Shown: positions 25,401 to 40,400, counted from the first letter of the stretch. The stretch is 64,000 bases of DNA from Trichopria drosophilae (GCA_030407085.1 CM059585.1:96256501-96320500), one strand, 5' to 3'. Translations and numbers: made by a program. Notes: generated by a model from the letters alone, not told the origin.

Positions 25401-28400
25401 TGTTAGGTAGCAAAGTTACAAAATACAAAATTAGCAGACACCGATCAGGAAAGTCCGGTAGTATAAGTTTTTAAATTGGTGAATACTTTTCGTGCCCGAC
25501 TTGACCCACGTGCATGATTTTAACGGGTTTGCCAACGAACTATTTTCGTCAACTTTCCATTCAACTTTTCGCACTCGCACGGATATGAATGGTTCACATA
25601 TAACTTTTTACAGCTGCTTTACTTGTAGGGTCACATTTAAATTATCGTGTTGTTATATAACTCCGAAACTTTTACTTCCAATAATTTAATGTCTAATGTT
25701 TGTTTTGGTAATTAAATTACGCCAGCTTGTATTTCTTTAAGTTAATTAGTCATTGGGTTCAAGAACAAGGTTATTTTTTATAACAATGAATTTTCCACAG
25801 TCTTTTGCGTGAAAACTTTATTAATTGTTTTTAAAGAATGGGTTTATTTCAATAATAAACATTTTTTTAATTTGTTTTTGCTTTGTGGGTGTATTTTATT
25901 ACACGCGTAGGATAATTTCTTCTGTTGGGTCAAGTTTATGCAGGACGTATGTTTTCTCGATCGACTTTCGCGGGTTACACAAGTGACAAGTTTCATGAGA
26001 CGGAAAATCACAGCGGGATCTCTTCTTCCGTCTGCTCATTTAACAATATAATACATCTACTAAATGTAAGTTGGCGACTTCTGAACGTCGTATTCTAATC
26101 CATATATTTTGTAAAATGTTTTTTGAAGGAAAATGTACCGTAAAGTAATTTTTTAAATTGAAAATTAACTTAAATTTAGGAACCTTTCAGATTTTTAGCA
26201 TGAAAACATATTATGATGAAAAGTGTTCACTGGGATATGGAGAAGGAAGATTAAAAAAATCTAAATAATCAAATGAAGTAATTTGTTATATAATTCCATA
26301 ACTTATGTAAACAGTCGACCTTCGGAAAGACTTTATTGACATGTTTTCCGACGTATTTTGAGTCGCTGAACACGAATCCGAAGTCAAAATTTGTCGCTCG
26401 GCCATATCTTGGCCGCTATATTGAAAAAATATCGAAAACACATCCTTTTTTTAGTTTTTTCCATTTATCTTGAAAACTCGAACACAAAAAAAAGTTTCAA
26501 ACAAAAAATGTAGAGCTTGAATTTGTCTACAAAAAAGATTCATACAATTTCTTCCTAAAATCAAAAGTAACGCGATAAATGAAGGTTGAATATGAGAATG
26601 TAGTCGGTGAATTTCAGAAGGATAGGAACTAGCCGGATTCAAACTCCGCTAGATGGCGAATTGCGATTCCGCGGTCGATACGCGTTCTCGTCTCAATAAT
26701 GGGTTACTGTTTCGTTAATAATTAGGCTGCTTGTTAGTCACAGCAATATATAGCAAAGGTGGAATTTACGCATACCCAGTTCATTATTGGATCCGCTGAT
26801 GAGAAATGGTGTATTCAGTTTCTCATTCACGAACAAACGAATTCAGCTTAGTTATGACAATCAGATGTTTCGTTTTTTGATTTTTTACATCTCGCTGAGT
26901 ATTTGCTTAAACGAGGCCACCCGTTAAAAATTCGAATCTCTGCGTTTTTCAACGTGATTTCCGAATTTCAAAAAAGCATGATGTCAGCTAGTTCCATCAA
27001 ATTACCGACTAATTAAGAGGAGGAACATCCGGGTGGGGGGGGGGGGAGCAGTCAATTGTTCTCAAATTCAACCTCCATTTACGGCGTTATTTTTGACTTT
27101 ACGAAGAAAATGTGTAGAGCTTTTTTTGTAGAGAATTGTGCTCTACATTTTTTGGTTGAAGCTCGTTTACGTGCAACTTCGAGTTTTCAAGATAAATGCA
27201 AAAAAATGTTAAAAATGACATTTTTCCGATGTTTTTTCAATACAGCGGCCAAGATATGTCCGAGCGACAAATTTTGACTTCAGATTCGTGTTCAGCGACC
27301 CAAAATACGTCGGAAAACATGTCAATTAAATTTTTAGTAGGTGACCCAGTCTTTCCGAAAGTTTACCCAGTCGACAATTTAGGTCATCACCAAAAAAATT
27401 ACTTTGCAATCTAAAATAAATAAACACCAAATAGACAAATACATTCATTAGCAGTCACCGTTCCGATATGAAGTAAAGATCATCTGATCTGTTTTTTGGC
27501 CTTTAACAGAACTCAGAATAACAATACATTAGAACCGCCCCCATTTATGGCCCCCTCACGTATGTCACCTCGCTGTAATTCCATACCAGATCTCACAATT
27601 ATGGAAAATTTTACCTCTCATCTATGGTTTCGATTTTCCATAGATCTCCCTCTCCTCCGTTCCATCCCGCTTCTCCCACCACTGTTATCATTTACATTGT
27701 GGAAAGAGAACTTAACCTCTGTTTGTGTTTACACTCATACACTAATAATGGAACTTTGTTAATTTTTACATATATATGCATACATGTACACATGCGTTTA
27801 TGTTTTGTATTTACATACATACATGCATCAATTTTCATGAAACTAGATTCTGCTGATGCTCTTTGTAAGAGGTGTGTTCTTTATATTTTTCGGCCATATC
27901 TGAGGGGTTATCATAAAATTGGCTTCCACGGACCCGGCCACAATTGAGGGGTTCTACTGTAATAATAACACAGGTCTACGTAGTTTTTCTTTGTAGATAA
28001 CGGAGTGATTTCCGGCGTAATTTTGTGCGCTAAATACGATCCCGGATTCCAAAATTGCGTATCACGTCAGGATTTTGAGAAAAGTGGTGGTAAGAACTAA
28101 TTTACAAACGTCTTTTTTGTACGTATTATTCCTTACTTTTTTCAGACACCTGACGTGATTAAGACTCGATAGCCTATACTATAATATATATTTTTTATTC
28201 CTCATTTTGACACATTTACTTTTTACCAAGTGTGTCTGACCAATATACATTATATACCGCTTCGACGTGTTTTAGAATCCCTCCGCTCCTTCGTCACTTC
28301 TAACGTACTTTTGCTAAACTACTAAATTTGTACTTTTGGGTTGTCCTCGTGTTTGTCCATGTAATTTTTGTTTCGTCAACTTGAATGATAAATGTAAGAA

Positions 28401-31400
28401 ACGTTTATTTTTTAATAACACAGGACGATATTTCTTAAAACTGATAAAAACCTTTATTCGAATCCGGTTTGGAAATTGCTCCATCTTATCGAACTTACGA
28501 AAACTTTTTCGATTTTATATCAGAGTGACCGTTAATTGCATTGCATGGATATTATTGCGAAATCTTACATTACTGATTTTCGGTTTCAAAATTTTGAATT
28601 CGTTTGAACTAGTGTTTAGTTAAACGCCTGTCATATATACTTAACGGAACAGTAAATAACGAAACCAAAATGTGACAGTCATATGAGTTTTATAAACGTC
28701 TTTTTTTAGTTGCAAAATATTTTGTAATGTTTCTTTCGCATATGTAACCAATTTTTAAATTAATTGCAAGAAATAATAGCAACGATTTGAACATTTGCTG
28801 CATACATAATATAAGATGCTGGAATTTTAGTGAACAGCTATCGAGATGCCGCGTGTACAACTTGGACTAACGATATTTCATCTAATTGAAGTCCATCTTC
28901 AAACCATTGAATTGAAATTAGTTACTCGGAAGTTTTGGGGGTCGTTGATTACAAATCCAATGAGAGATCCAATATGGCGGACGAAAATATCATAAAGTTT
29001 ATTCATGCAACGGTATATTTTTCTTAATTATTTATATAAAATACTCCCCAGAAGAAAAGTGCCATGTGGCTCTCTCCCTCCATTTAACCTTTGTTCAGAC
29101 ACTCTGAGTTTCTAGAGAGAAACCCCTTTAGAATTCGATAATCATTTTCTCGAATATATAAGCGATCATTCATTAAAATCAATTCACTTTTAAAAAATGC
29201 GTAACTGGCGATAAGAAGAAAGTTTGAGTCATTACGAAAAATTGATTACCAAATTATTTTTACAAGACTCAATTTTTTTTCAAGAATTTTCAAGAACTAG
29301 TGTTGGCGTGGTGCTTCGATCCAGTGGAGAGTCGGCTATTCCTTAAGACTCGTTTGTTTACTAACAGCTTTCAATTATATTATAAAATTATATTGATATT
29401 TGGGGGTCTAATCATATTTAGGTCCAAGTGGCGTCGATAGATGTGTTACAACAATATAGTGTTTCTTATATGCATGAAAATTGAAAATGAGCATTTTCAA
29501 AACTTCGACCCCGACAACAGGCCAGCCGAAGTATTAATAAATAAAAGTTGCAAAACACTTACTTCAAGCACTTGTATTGTAATAGACTATTCGATGCATA
29601 TTACAGGTTTACAGTATTTTACTAATTACTGTCTGTATCATTATGATCTTATATATACAATATATATACATATAATTCGTTAAAGATAACTCCAAAGTGT
29701 CGAAAAGATCTCTGACGGATATCTTATAGATATCTATAAGACATCTTTTAGATATATCGAAATAGTTATTTTCGTATCAAGAGCGTAAAAGAACTTATGC
29801 GCCCATAGGTGATCACCGCGCCCGGGGGACTGGCGAAGACTACCCCTGGGGGGTAGGGGGTCGAAACGTCGAAATTTGATGAAAAACTATAGGGTAATTT
29901 TTTTGCCGAGATGACCAAATTCAACACTTTTTGAGACAATAGTCATAAACATTTTAAACCAGTTTTTACGGCATTATCGTTGACTTTAGGAAGAAAATGC
30001 ATGCAACCTTTTTTGTAGAGAACTTCATGGTCTATCTTTTTTGTTTGAAACATTTTTTAATAAAATTTGTATTTTTCAAAATAAATGCAAAAACCTACGA
30101 AGAAACTTAATTGGGCTAATTTTGTTTAGTAATGAACGGATGGATCTGCGCCAAAATCTAATCAGATCTAAGTTATGCCAAGACGCGTATTTAAACAAAA
30201 ATTTAGGTCAATACGCTTATCCGTTCGCGAGTTATCGCGAGACAAAAAAACGGGACGTACGGACGTACGTATACGTACAAGATCACGGACACAAATTTTT
30301 TTATTGTTGATTTGGGTTCCTTAGGGTCTGAAACGTCGACATTTGATGAAAAACTATAGGGTAATTTTTATGTCCGAAGTGACCAAATTCAATACTTCGT
30401 CCTGACTTACAATTAGTCTGGGTCGAAGTAATAATACCTTCTCCCTTCTTCAATGGCATTGTGAGTGAAAATTAAATTCTTGGAAACATTATTACATATT
30501 TTTCTGAAATATAGTATATTCCGAGGTCTAATTACCTAAATAGCGTTTCTCCGAATTAACCATCAAGGTCCAAATTGTAAACAAACGGAAAAATGAAAAA
30601 TATGAGTCAACATGAGGCGCATATAAAGCCGTTGCGATGATCATTACCAGACCCGTGCCACTATCCTAGTTGATATGGTTCCTTTGTTGTCCTACAGTTC
30701 TGGGCTTCCATTTCTTGCCACAAGGTGGAACTAGCGTATTAGTCACCAAGCAACAAATATTTAATTTGGTCATTTGTTTATTTCTTAACTTGACTTCCTC
30801 TTTGAAGAGGAGTACTCAACGTTCTTTTTTAAATTTTAGTTTATAGCAGTGTACTTCAAATTGTCGGAAAACACTCCAAAATGTTTAATTTATACGAAAT
30901 ATAAAATTAGTAGGTTTTAAATCGTAATACATATTAAATTGTAATACAATATTGTTATTTAAAACCGTTATACAAATACTGCTATTGCGTGAACAAGCGC
31001 TCTTACGTTTATTACATATCCAATTTTTTAAAAATTGCTCCACCAGTACATTATTTGCATTTGGTTTTGCATGTTACTGCTATAACAATCACCTCAGACA
31101 AAAATGCTCAATTCTACAGTAGCATTGATAGGAGGACAAGTAGTTTTTTTTATAAAGAACCAAAAATTTCAATACAATATAAACATTACAATTTTATTGT
31201 TAAAATGTCTAACACTTTTGTATAATTTTTAAGGAAATATCTAATTTTTAGTGTTGGACTCCAGTGGTGAACCCAAATCAGGATTTATTTATGGAAATAA
31301 TTACTGGCTAGGTAGTCGACATCAGTGTAACGATGTCACAAACAGATCACCCTTTGTTCTTGCTCCTGAAGAAAAATTAAATAACTCCAAGTATCGAAAT

Positions 31401-34400
31401 GTAAAAGAAGAATTTTCACCATTCGATCTAAATTATTTTGTGGCTCACTTTCGGCACAATAGTACGCTGCAGTATCATGTTCGATTACCGAACGAGGTGA
31501 GTATTAAAGGGTACATTTGTATCATGTCTTAGTTTGACTATCGATAGCGACTAGTCCTTTTCTAAAAAGTGCTGCATTTCTTGCGAATAAGGCAATTGCA
31601 TTCATGTTACGTGAATCGCTTATTCTTTTACATCTGATATATTGCATCACAGTTTTTGAACCATGTCGGAGTGGGTCAACTGGGGAGGTCTTCAAATGCA
31701 TCTTTCGGCTGCTTTGAATTCAAAGTGGATTAAAATTTAAAACATAATGAGACTTGGAAAACTTGCTCTTTTTAGTCGGACTCATTTGAGTATATTTTCT
31801 AGCGAATAAAAATGCTAAGTATAGATAAAATCCCAGACATGAAAATGCATGCATCATTCAGTATCCTGCTCACTCTTCTGCCAAGTATACAGAAACTAAT
31901 TAAAAACATAGTTTTAGAAACGAAAATTAGTGGACACTAGAAATAGATTCATGAATTCAACTGGTAATATCCATACAAGCAGACATTTTGTTGCGGTCTC
32001 CAGGGTCTCATTAAGTTGCCTAATTATATTAGGGGCTGATCAGGAAGATAGTATTTATACACTCAACTTTTTTTTAACAACATGTTACAACATTTCAACA
32101 AAATAAATACTACTTTTTACATAATTAGGTTAAATGAAATTTTCTTCATGGAAGAACTAAAAAGAGCTTACTATTACAAATTGGCTATAGTCAAATAACC
32201 CATTTCCACAAATCTGAGCTAGTGCAACAGTTATTTCTCTTCCAAAACAAAAAAAAATATTTTCGAAATTAACAATTACCGTTGTCTATCATTATCATGC
32301 ACATTTTGTAAAATAATCGAAAAGATTAATTACAGACTAAAATGGATATTAGAGATACACAGAATTTTAACAGACGAACATCGGACTTCAAAAAATAAAT
32401 CAAATAAATAAACAAATATTAATCTCAGTAATGCTTGATATTCAAAAAGCATCCTCCACAGGATTCCAACTTTCTGAATCCAAATCTAAGAAGACAAATA
32501 GGGAAAACAACAATGAATTTGAATTTCAACGAAACGCGCTAGAGAGAGTACCAAATACTAAATTACTAGGTTTGTGATTCGATGAGAAAATGACATGGCA
32601 TAAGCATATAAAAGAAATAAAAGATGTTTACACGAAAGTACTAGCTCAAAACCATAGTTCACAGAACTTGAAATGCACACATGCAAGCAGAGATTAATCA
32701 AATTAATTAAATCCAAATTAGTCTATGAAGCCACACACTCTTAAAAAAATGCTAAAAAGTCTCGATCCAGTTCTAAATTGCGGAATGAGTTATAACTTCC
32801 GGAGCTTTCCACGTCAGCCCAAACGCAGAACTGTTTTATGAGTCGCAAGAACTTAGGCTGGGTATAAAAACAACACAAGGACGTGGAATAACAATACTTG
32901 CTGTCTATAAGCTTCATCAAATAGCCGCTGAAGACTTCATCGATACAATGCAAGAGTACTTGGAAGACAATTCTGAAGAAAAGTGGGTTTGATGAATGAT
33001 TTACATATCGACTTTATAGAAAAATCTCCAAATAGCATGAAACTACATGTTAAACAGTCTTGGATACTTATCAACCATACCTTCGTCAAAACGAAAATAA
33101 AACGATCTATCATTTATCGTTCTGGAAGATATTACCTATCACTGCCCTGTAATAATGCAAATTCCATGTGCAAATGTAGGAAAGCAAATTTTTGCTCGAA
33201 ACGGCCGAATACATAGAAGAGTAACCAAAAACATGCCAACATCTACTTTGAAAAAGGAAAATTGGAATTCTGTACATACAGAAAAGCATCCAGACAAAAA
33301 TAAATTTTTACAAATACTCAAGGAAGAAAATGTATTAAGGAAGAGAAGAAAAATTACTATAAGGGTTTGACTATTAGTGCAGCAATAAATCCACGATAAA
33401 CAATATTACAAAAGGTGACACAACAAATAAAAAATCTATAAATTACTTAATGGATGCCGTTGGAGAAGATATTAATCATAATCAAATAATAGTAGACTTT
33501 AAGAGTCAGAATATTTTTATAATATAGGCAGCAAATTAGCTGCAAATATAGTTCCTAGTCCAACTAGACCTAGTACTATAAGCAATACCCCTACCTATAA
33601 TTTGGCAAATTCTAGTAGGAGACAAATCACGCTGTTTAGCCATTCAGAAATCTAGATTTTCAATATGCCAACTGTTTCCAAATTGATTACCATATTCTTA
33701 ACATGTTTCTAAATAAAATAGTTTTTTCCTTCTTTTTTAGGATTTACTAACTTTGGGTCTTTGCCTACCAAATTCATGCACCGAGGGCGAGTTGGGCTTC
33801 ATTTTAAGCGACATGTTTCGAAACAGAAGTTTGTCCGTGGGTAACATATATGATGCCGATTTCAAACTCATCGAGGTTCGGGATTTACGAGATGACCATC
33901 AATGGCTACTGAATGCCAGGACCATTTTTATCGGGTTTGTTTATCGAAACTGGAACATTTTTAAAACCATATTTGTATTTAGTTAATCTGGGCATTCAAA
34001 CCCCACTTTTAAGTAGCTTCCTATTTTTAAAAAAGTTTTTCATCGAAATATATGTTTATTCTACGACTAAAAGGTCAGAAAAAGGCTTGAGATATAAATG
34101 GACCATGCTGGTTAAAAATCGGAGAATATTAATTTCGAGTCTTGTTCTGATGATAATGAATTTCTTCCTTCAGGTGTGCTTTAACTTCCATTTTTACCTT
34201 GATGGTGATCGGCACGGCTTACGATATTTTCATACATCAAAAGCATAACTCAAAATTGAACAAAACTCTGTTTGGTGAAAACAACAATGGTAAAACGATT
34301 GTTTACAATAGATCTAATTATCCATTCCCTGTTTTAGGAAAGACATTGAATTCCGTTAATTCCAAACTGTTTTCAGTTCACGCAGGATTAATGTCAAATG

Positions 34401-37400
34401 GGAATTCGGAACGATTTGTTGTGAAAAAGAAACGACGCAGTCTCTTGGCCGAAATATTAATGTGTTTTTCAGTTTACACAAATTCGAAAATTCTATTCGA
34501 TACAACTTTGGGCAGCGATTCCATAGCCCAAGTTCATGGATTAAGATTCCTTGGAATGATTTGGATCGTTATGATACACACGATATTTTATATGAGCGAT
34601 TATGCAGGTTAATTAAAATGTCACCAATTCGAAGGAATAGTTCGATTTATTATTTATAATTAGCCAATCAGAGTAATTAATATTTGTGTTTTAGATAATA
34701 AACCCTGGTCGTGGCGAATGGCTGAAGGTTTTGCAGTTCAAGTTATAAGCAATTCAACGCTGTCGGTTGATACTTTTTTCTTTCTGAGTGGATTTTTGGT
34801 TGGTTATTTATACCTTAAAGAAAACAAAAAGAACAGTAAAAACACAAAGTCTGTCAACTATGGACAAAAATTTGGGGAATTTTTTGTCGCTGTTTTACGA
34901 CGTTTTATTCGGTATGTGAACACTTTGTCATACATAACTCTTGTATTTTTCAGTACATCGATACAGAAACTAATAATAGTCACTGATAGACATAATTCAA
35001 TATTTTTTTCATATAAATAAAACCACGTGTGTTTCAATCAAATGTGAGTTAACCCATTAACATCTGAATAACAAAAATTCAATGTTCAATTTTGTGTTAT
35101 TTAGGCGTTAATGGGTTAAGATATCGTACTAAAACTACCCACGGAATTACACAAACTTTTATTATTTTATTTAATTAACGATAGGTTAAAAATTACTAAC
35201 CGACAATAACAATTTTTTGCTCATTGTCTCATAATTTTTGCATGATTCCATAAAAATTTCCTGTAAAAGTAAGAATTTTAATATAAACTAAAATGAATTA
35301 AATGTATAAAAATAATGAAGATACTTATTTGATATTTGTATTATGTTTATTTTGTACGTTTGTGTCTTTTTTTTTTAAATCCAGTCTAACTCCAGCTTAC
35401 ATGATGACAATGGGTATTGTGCAATTAAATTCGACATGGTACGGTGAAACCTCACCATTTCATATGACAGAGCGACCTCAAGATGTCTGTGCGAAATATT
35501 GGTGGAGAAATATTCTTTACATCAACAATTTATTCGACAGGGATACAATGGTGAAAATATTTTATTTATTTCGCGTCTGCATTAATTTGGTTCCTATTAC
35601 TTAAAAAAAAGAACAGTTTTATTAGAAATAAAATCTATTCTAAAATCTACTAATTATAAAAATGGTATAATCAAAAATACTTTGCCAATCTTACATAAAA
35701 TTCAATTTGCTTTTGTATTTTTAATATATCGTCCTTTGAGAGTATTTTGATAAAGTAAAAAGTTGGAGTAGCAGGCGTGCCAGGAACACTCACCTGGTTC
35801 AAAAAAAGAAAAACTAACATAGAAATTGTTTAAAAGAATTTTTATTTTTTAATAAACATATCGGAAGAATAAACCTGAAACATTACAATTTTTGGATAAC
35901 TAGCTCATTTTCAGGGGTATAGAATATGTGAAAATTCTAATTTTTTGTTAATAAATGTAACTAATTTACTTGTACTTTGTTTACTTTGCATTAAAGATCT
36001 TTTAATTTTGTAATAAAAAAAACGAAAACAATTCCAAGCAATCCAGATTTGATAGGATTGGATTGAAAATTTCAATTCATTTTGAATTCATACTTTGATT
36101 TCGTAAATATGTATTCAAATGGATTGAATTCCGAAGAAAGGAATCCATCTGTATTCAATTTTACAAATACAATGGGAAGCGCAATTTGCCGGATTAAATT
36201 TCAGAAAAAAGTAATCCATCTGTATTTAATTTTACGAACACAATTACGAATACAATCGGAAGCAGTATAAGAATACAAATAAATATACATTTATTCAAAG
36301 TTTATTTTTTGAAAGACAACTTTTTTTTGCATTGAAATGAATATGCTTAGATAGTTCTAATAATTCAATATTTCTTTTTTAAGAAGGAATTTTTTTTTGG
36401 ATTGAAATGAATACACTTGGCTGCTTTTGAATCCATAATGTTGAATACGGATGCATTCAATGTTTCATTTTTAAATAGGAAACTTTTTTTGGATCGAAAT
36501 GGATACACTTGGATAGTTTTGAATCCGTAATGTTGAATATGGATGTATTCAAAGTTTTGTTTTTGAAATACAACTTTTTTTGGATTGAAATGAATACACT
36601 TGGATAGTTTTGAATCCATAATGTTGAATACAGATGTATTGAGAGTTTCGTTTTTAAATAGGAAACTTTTTTTGGGTTGAAATGGATACACTTGGATAGT
36701 TTTGAATCCGTAATGTTGAATACGGATGCATTCAATATTTCGTTTTTAAAAAGGAAACTATTTCTGGATTGAAATGAATACACTTAAATAGTTTTGAATC
36801 CGTAATGTTGAATACGGATGTATTTAAGATTTAATTTTTGAAAAAAAAACTTTTTTTGGATTAATATGAATTCAGAAAGTAACCTTTTTATTCGAATGAA
36901 CGAATAGAATTGTATTTACGTATTAAAATGGATTCACCGTTGACCAAAGTATGGATTCAGAATTTAATAATTGAATCCAATTCTATACAACTCCATAATA
37001 TGCAACTCTATAATATCCAAATTCGATTGCTCTGGTTGTAACCATTTTTGGACTATATCTCCTCCATTTTGTTTACGAACAACAAATGCTTAATAGCTGA
37101 CATTTTCATTAAATTGTTACAAAAGTGCAAAATAATTTACTTATTTCATCATCTTTGAAAACATTCTTGAAAAATTTCTAATTTTGGACAATGTATATAT
37201 GTATTTTTTCCCTTAAATTGAACAACTACTCGCCTATCTTATATTCTCACTATATTACTTTCGAAAATTAATGTATTTTCAGTGTATGTCATGGAGTTGG
37301 TACTTGTCGAATGACATGCAGTTTTTCATTATTGGAACGTTTTTATTAACCATGTCTTCCATGTGAGTAAATTTTTCATATAAATATTTGTGGTCGCTTT

Positions 37401-40400
37401 TAATATAAAAGAGGTTTGCATTAAAATTTTCAATTTTATTACAATGTTGAACAATTTAATTCTCTGTTTTCGTATTTCAGATTTTTTTACGCTGCAAGCG
37501 CTATTTTATTCATATTATTAATTGGATCCATTTCCATTACTGGCTACATCTCGTATATTTATAACTACGTACCAACGTAAGATACATAATGGAGTATAAA
37601 ACAAACTTTTTGTCACACGTGAACTTTTTATAGCAGCGTGCCCAAGTCTAGTTCAGATGTGATAAAAAGAATTGTTTTCATTGAAATTTTCTACTTTAAA
37701 CTTTCATATTAAAAAAAAATGTAATTATTACTTATTAAACAAAACATTATTGTATAGAATGGATGAACAATACAACATGTTGGATGTGCTTTATGACCCG
37801 CCTTGGACCAGGATTGGTCCATATATTGTTGGCATCATCACATCCTATATCATTATAAGACTGAACAATAATTTACAATTAAGGAAAGTAAGTATTTTGT
37901 CCATGAAAATGTTATTGTCGTATTTTGTATTTTCTTGAGATTTATTCTTATGAATTCTCCGCATACCATAGTCACTTACAATTATTCCATGCCTAATAAA
38001 TCACACAAAACTGCATCACAACTGATGCAACAAACTGTTTTTTAACATAAAAAGATTGTTTTCCGTTAATTTTCATGTTTTCAAACAAAATGGTTAGTCA
38101 ACAAAAACATAAGCAGAGCTTCCGGATAAATATTTCCGTGACTTCCGATATTGAAAATAGGACAGAAAAGTGAAAACAGCGATTGTAATAAAAAATTTAC
38201 AAACATTGACATGTATGAAGAAATTAATCGAATTTTCATTCAATTTCAAACCGTTAGTTTCATCATTTTTATATGCTGAACGAGTACAATTATTATGACA
38301 AAATTAGAAACCGATTTTTACAATTTGCCAATTAAATCCAGACCAATCATATGTCAGAACTAACTTTTCCATTTTATTATATCTAAAAACTTCAATCCAA
38401 AGGTGCAGCCTATACAAGCCTGTAAAGTAAATCCAAACGAATCATTAGTCATACCAAAAAAGGGTAATTCTTCACACATTTATCGATTTCATATTTTCAT
38501 TTTGAACATATCCCAGAGGCTACTGAGCAAGTTCAACATAGAACGAATTTATCTAACAATTTTTTGATTAATTTTATATCTTTGTCGTTTTGTAGTTTTC
38601 AGGTTATATATGTGTATAGGTTTACATTATTATTTCTTCTTGTATCTGGGCAATTGAATGCCGATTGTTGGCCCTGGTAAGTTATTTGTCCATTCGAGTG
38701 GGGCCACTATCTCTGGCAACATTTCAAGTTTATTGACATTGTAAATTTATTAAAGTTCTTCAGTTTCTGTACATTTTTTAATAGCAGAACTTTATTTTGT
38801 AATAGGCTTTGATTTAGTCAAAGATTTCCGAAGTGAAGGGTTTACTTTGGGTTATAGCACTACCAACATCGCTAAGTAATTTTAGGTGATCAACATCTTT
38901 TTCTGATTCTTGACCCATATTGTTCACTTCTTTCCCCATGTCAGCGAGTGCAACGGCTAAAATTATTTTTTTTGAGAATTAGCGGTTTATCACTTGACAA
39001 CGGTAATTCAGGAAGAGTTGCTAAAATCTCATGAAGTGTATGTTGAACGAAAAATTGTTATGAGGTTTGTACTCCTTGAAAAGAACTTGAATTGTATCCT
39101 AAGATAATCCGTTCTGAGCTACTTCTTCAAATCTGGCAGCAATATCCTCTTCCAAAGGTTTAGACCATTTATGATCCTCCATTGAGAGTTTTCCAATTGT
39201 CTCAAGAGCCTGACGGAATAAAGGTGAACCGTCATTTCTCGATGGACCATCAGATTTAGAGACCGATTTATTGTTACCATCATTTTTTTCCTCACCAGTT
39301 AGAGCATCATCACTTTTTTCTCTCAGACTCCTGATCCGAGTGAATGTCACGTGACGCGGAAGCCCCAGAATCATTAACGTCTAAAAATGTTATTATAACG
39401 AAAACTTCTACAAAAGATACTTATTCGATCATATAATAATGTTTAAGAAACTTTTCTATCAGCTGTTAATGGCAATAGAAAAAATGATATATTTGCTACA
39501 CCTTTGTAGACTTTTAGAGGGCTTTGACAAGGATAGATGATCTTCCCGAAGCCTTTTGCTAAGTTCTGTCATCATTTCATTTAAAAATTGTAGAAAAATG
39601 AACTTTATTTATACGAAAAAACTGGATACAGGACGTTTTGGCGCCAGAACGTTTTGGCCCCGGATGTTCCGGCTCCGCCTATTTAGGGCTAGACTATTTG
39701 AATCTGGTTTTGTATCGAGAATCATTTAAGACAAAAATTAGTATAGTAAAATACAGGAAGCAGAGAAATGACAACCTTACGAAATCAATCCGACCTTACC
39801 AATTCGTATTAATGCCTAAAAGAATATGACTGCACAGAGAAATAACCATCGTAAACTATTCGATCATATTTTTTTTTATAGTCCTGGTAAAGGCGATGAT
39901 GTTTTTTATTTGACAGTCTACAACGTTTCGAGTCTCTTTTACGCTCTTTACGTTTTATATTAAGCTTTAGTTTCTCAATACATCGATAGAGTTTTGCATC
40001 TTCACTTGAGCTTGAGATGTATACATTTGTTGAAAAAAATGAGAAAACCTGCGCCTTGTCCTGTACGACCAAAAATATGGAGTTTTAGCAGGAAATACAC
40101 GTGATCAATCCCACACACCCACACTAACACAAGTGATCAGAAAAATCGCGAAATACAATTAACAAATAATCTGTTTATTTGCAAGTTACATATCACATAA
40201 CATTAGGAACTTTAAAAAGAAACATTTTTTACGATAACTTAAGAACTTTTTAATATTTGTATTGTGTGTTGTAGAGAACGGTACTAATGACTTGGTGCCT
40301 CGGGATTTGTTGCAATACATTTGTTCTGTTTGGACTATGGGAACGACACATTTCAGTAATTTCTGCAGCATTTTACGTCGCCCTCAGCAGGACAGCATGG

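Noticed and set aside
25492..25689. Open frame in a slightly GC-richer patch of intron 1
   Set aside because: No start context, splice context or known domain; evidence too weak.
27496..27947. Overlapping open frames of 88 and 107 codons
   Set aside because: Low-complexity C/T- and AC-rich sequence read in two frames; no domain.
36365..36783. Two overlapping 108-codon - strand open frames with repeated peptide blocks
   Set aside because: They lie on the 92-bp tandem array; the repeats are visible in two frames at once because 92 is not divisible by 3, and composition is AT-driven. They are by-products of the satellite.
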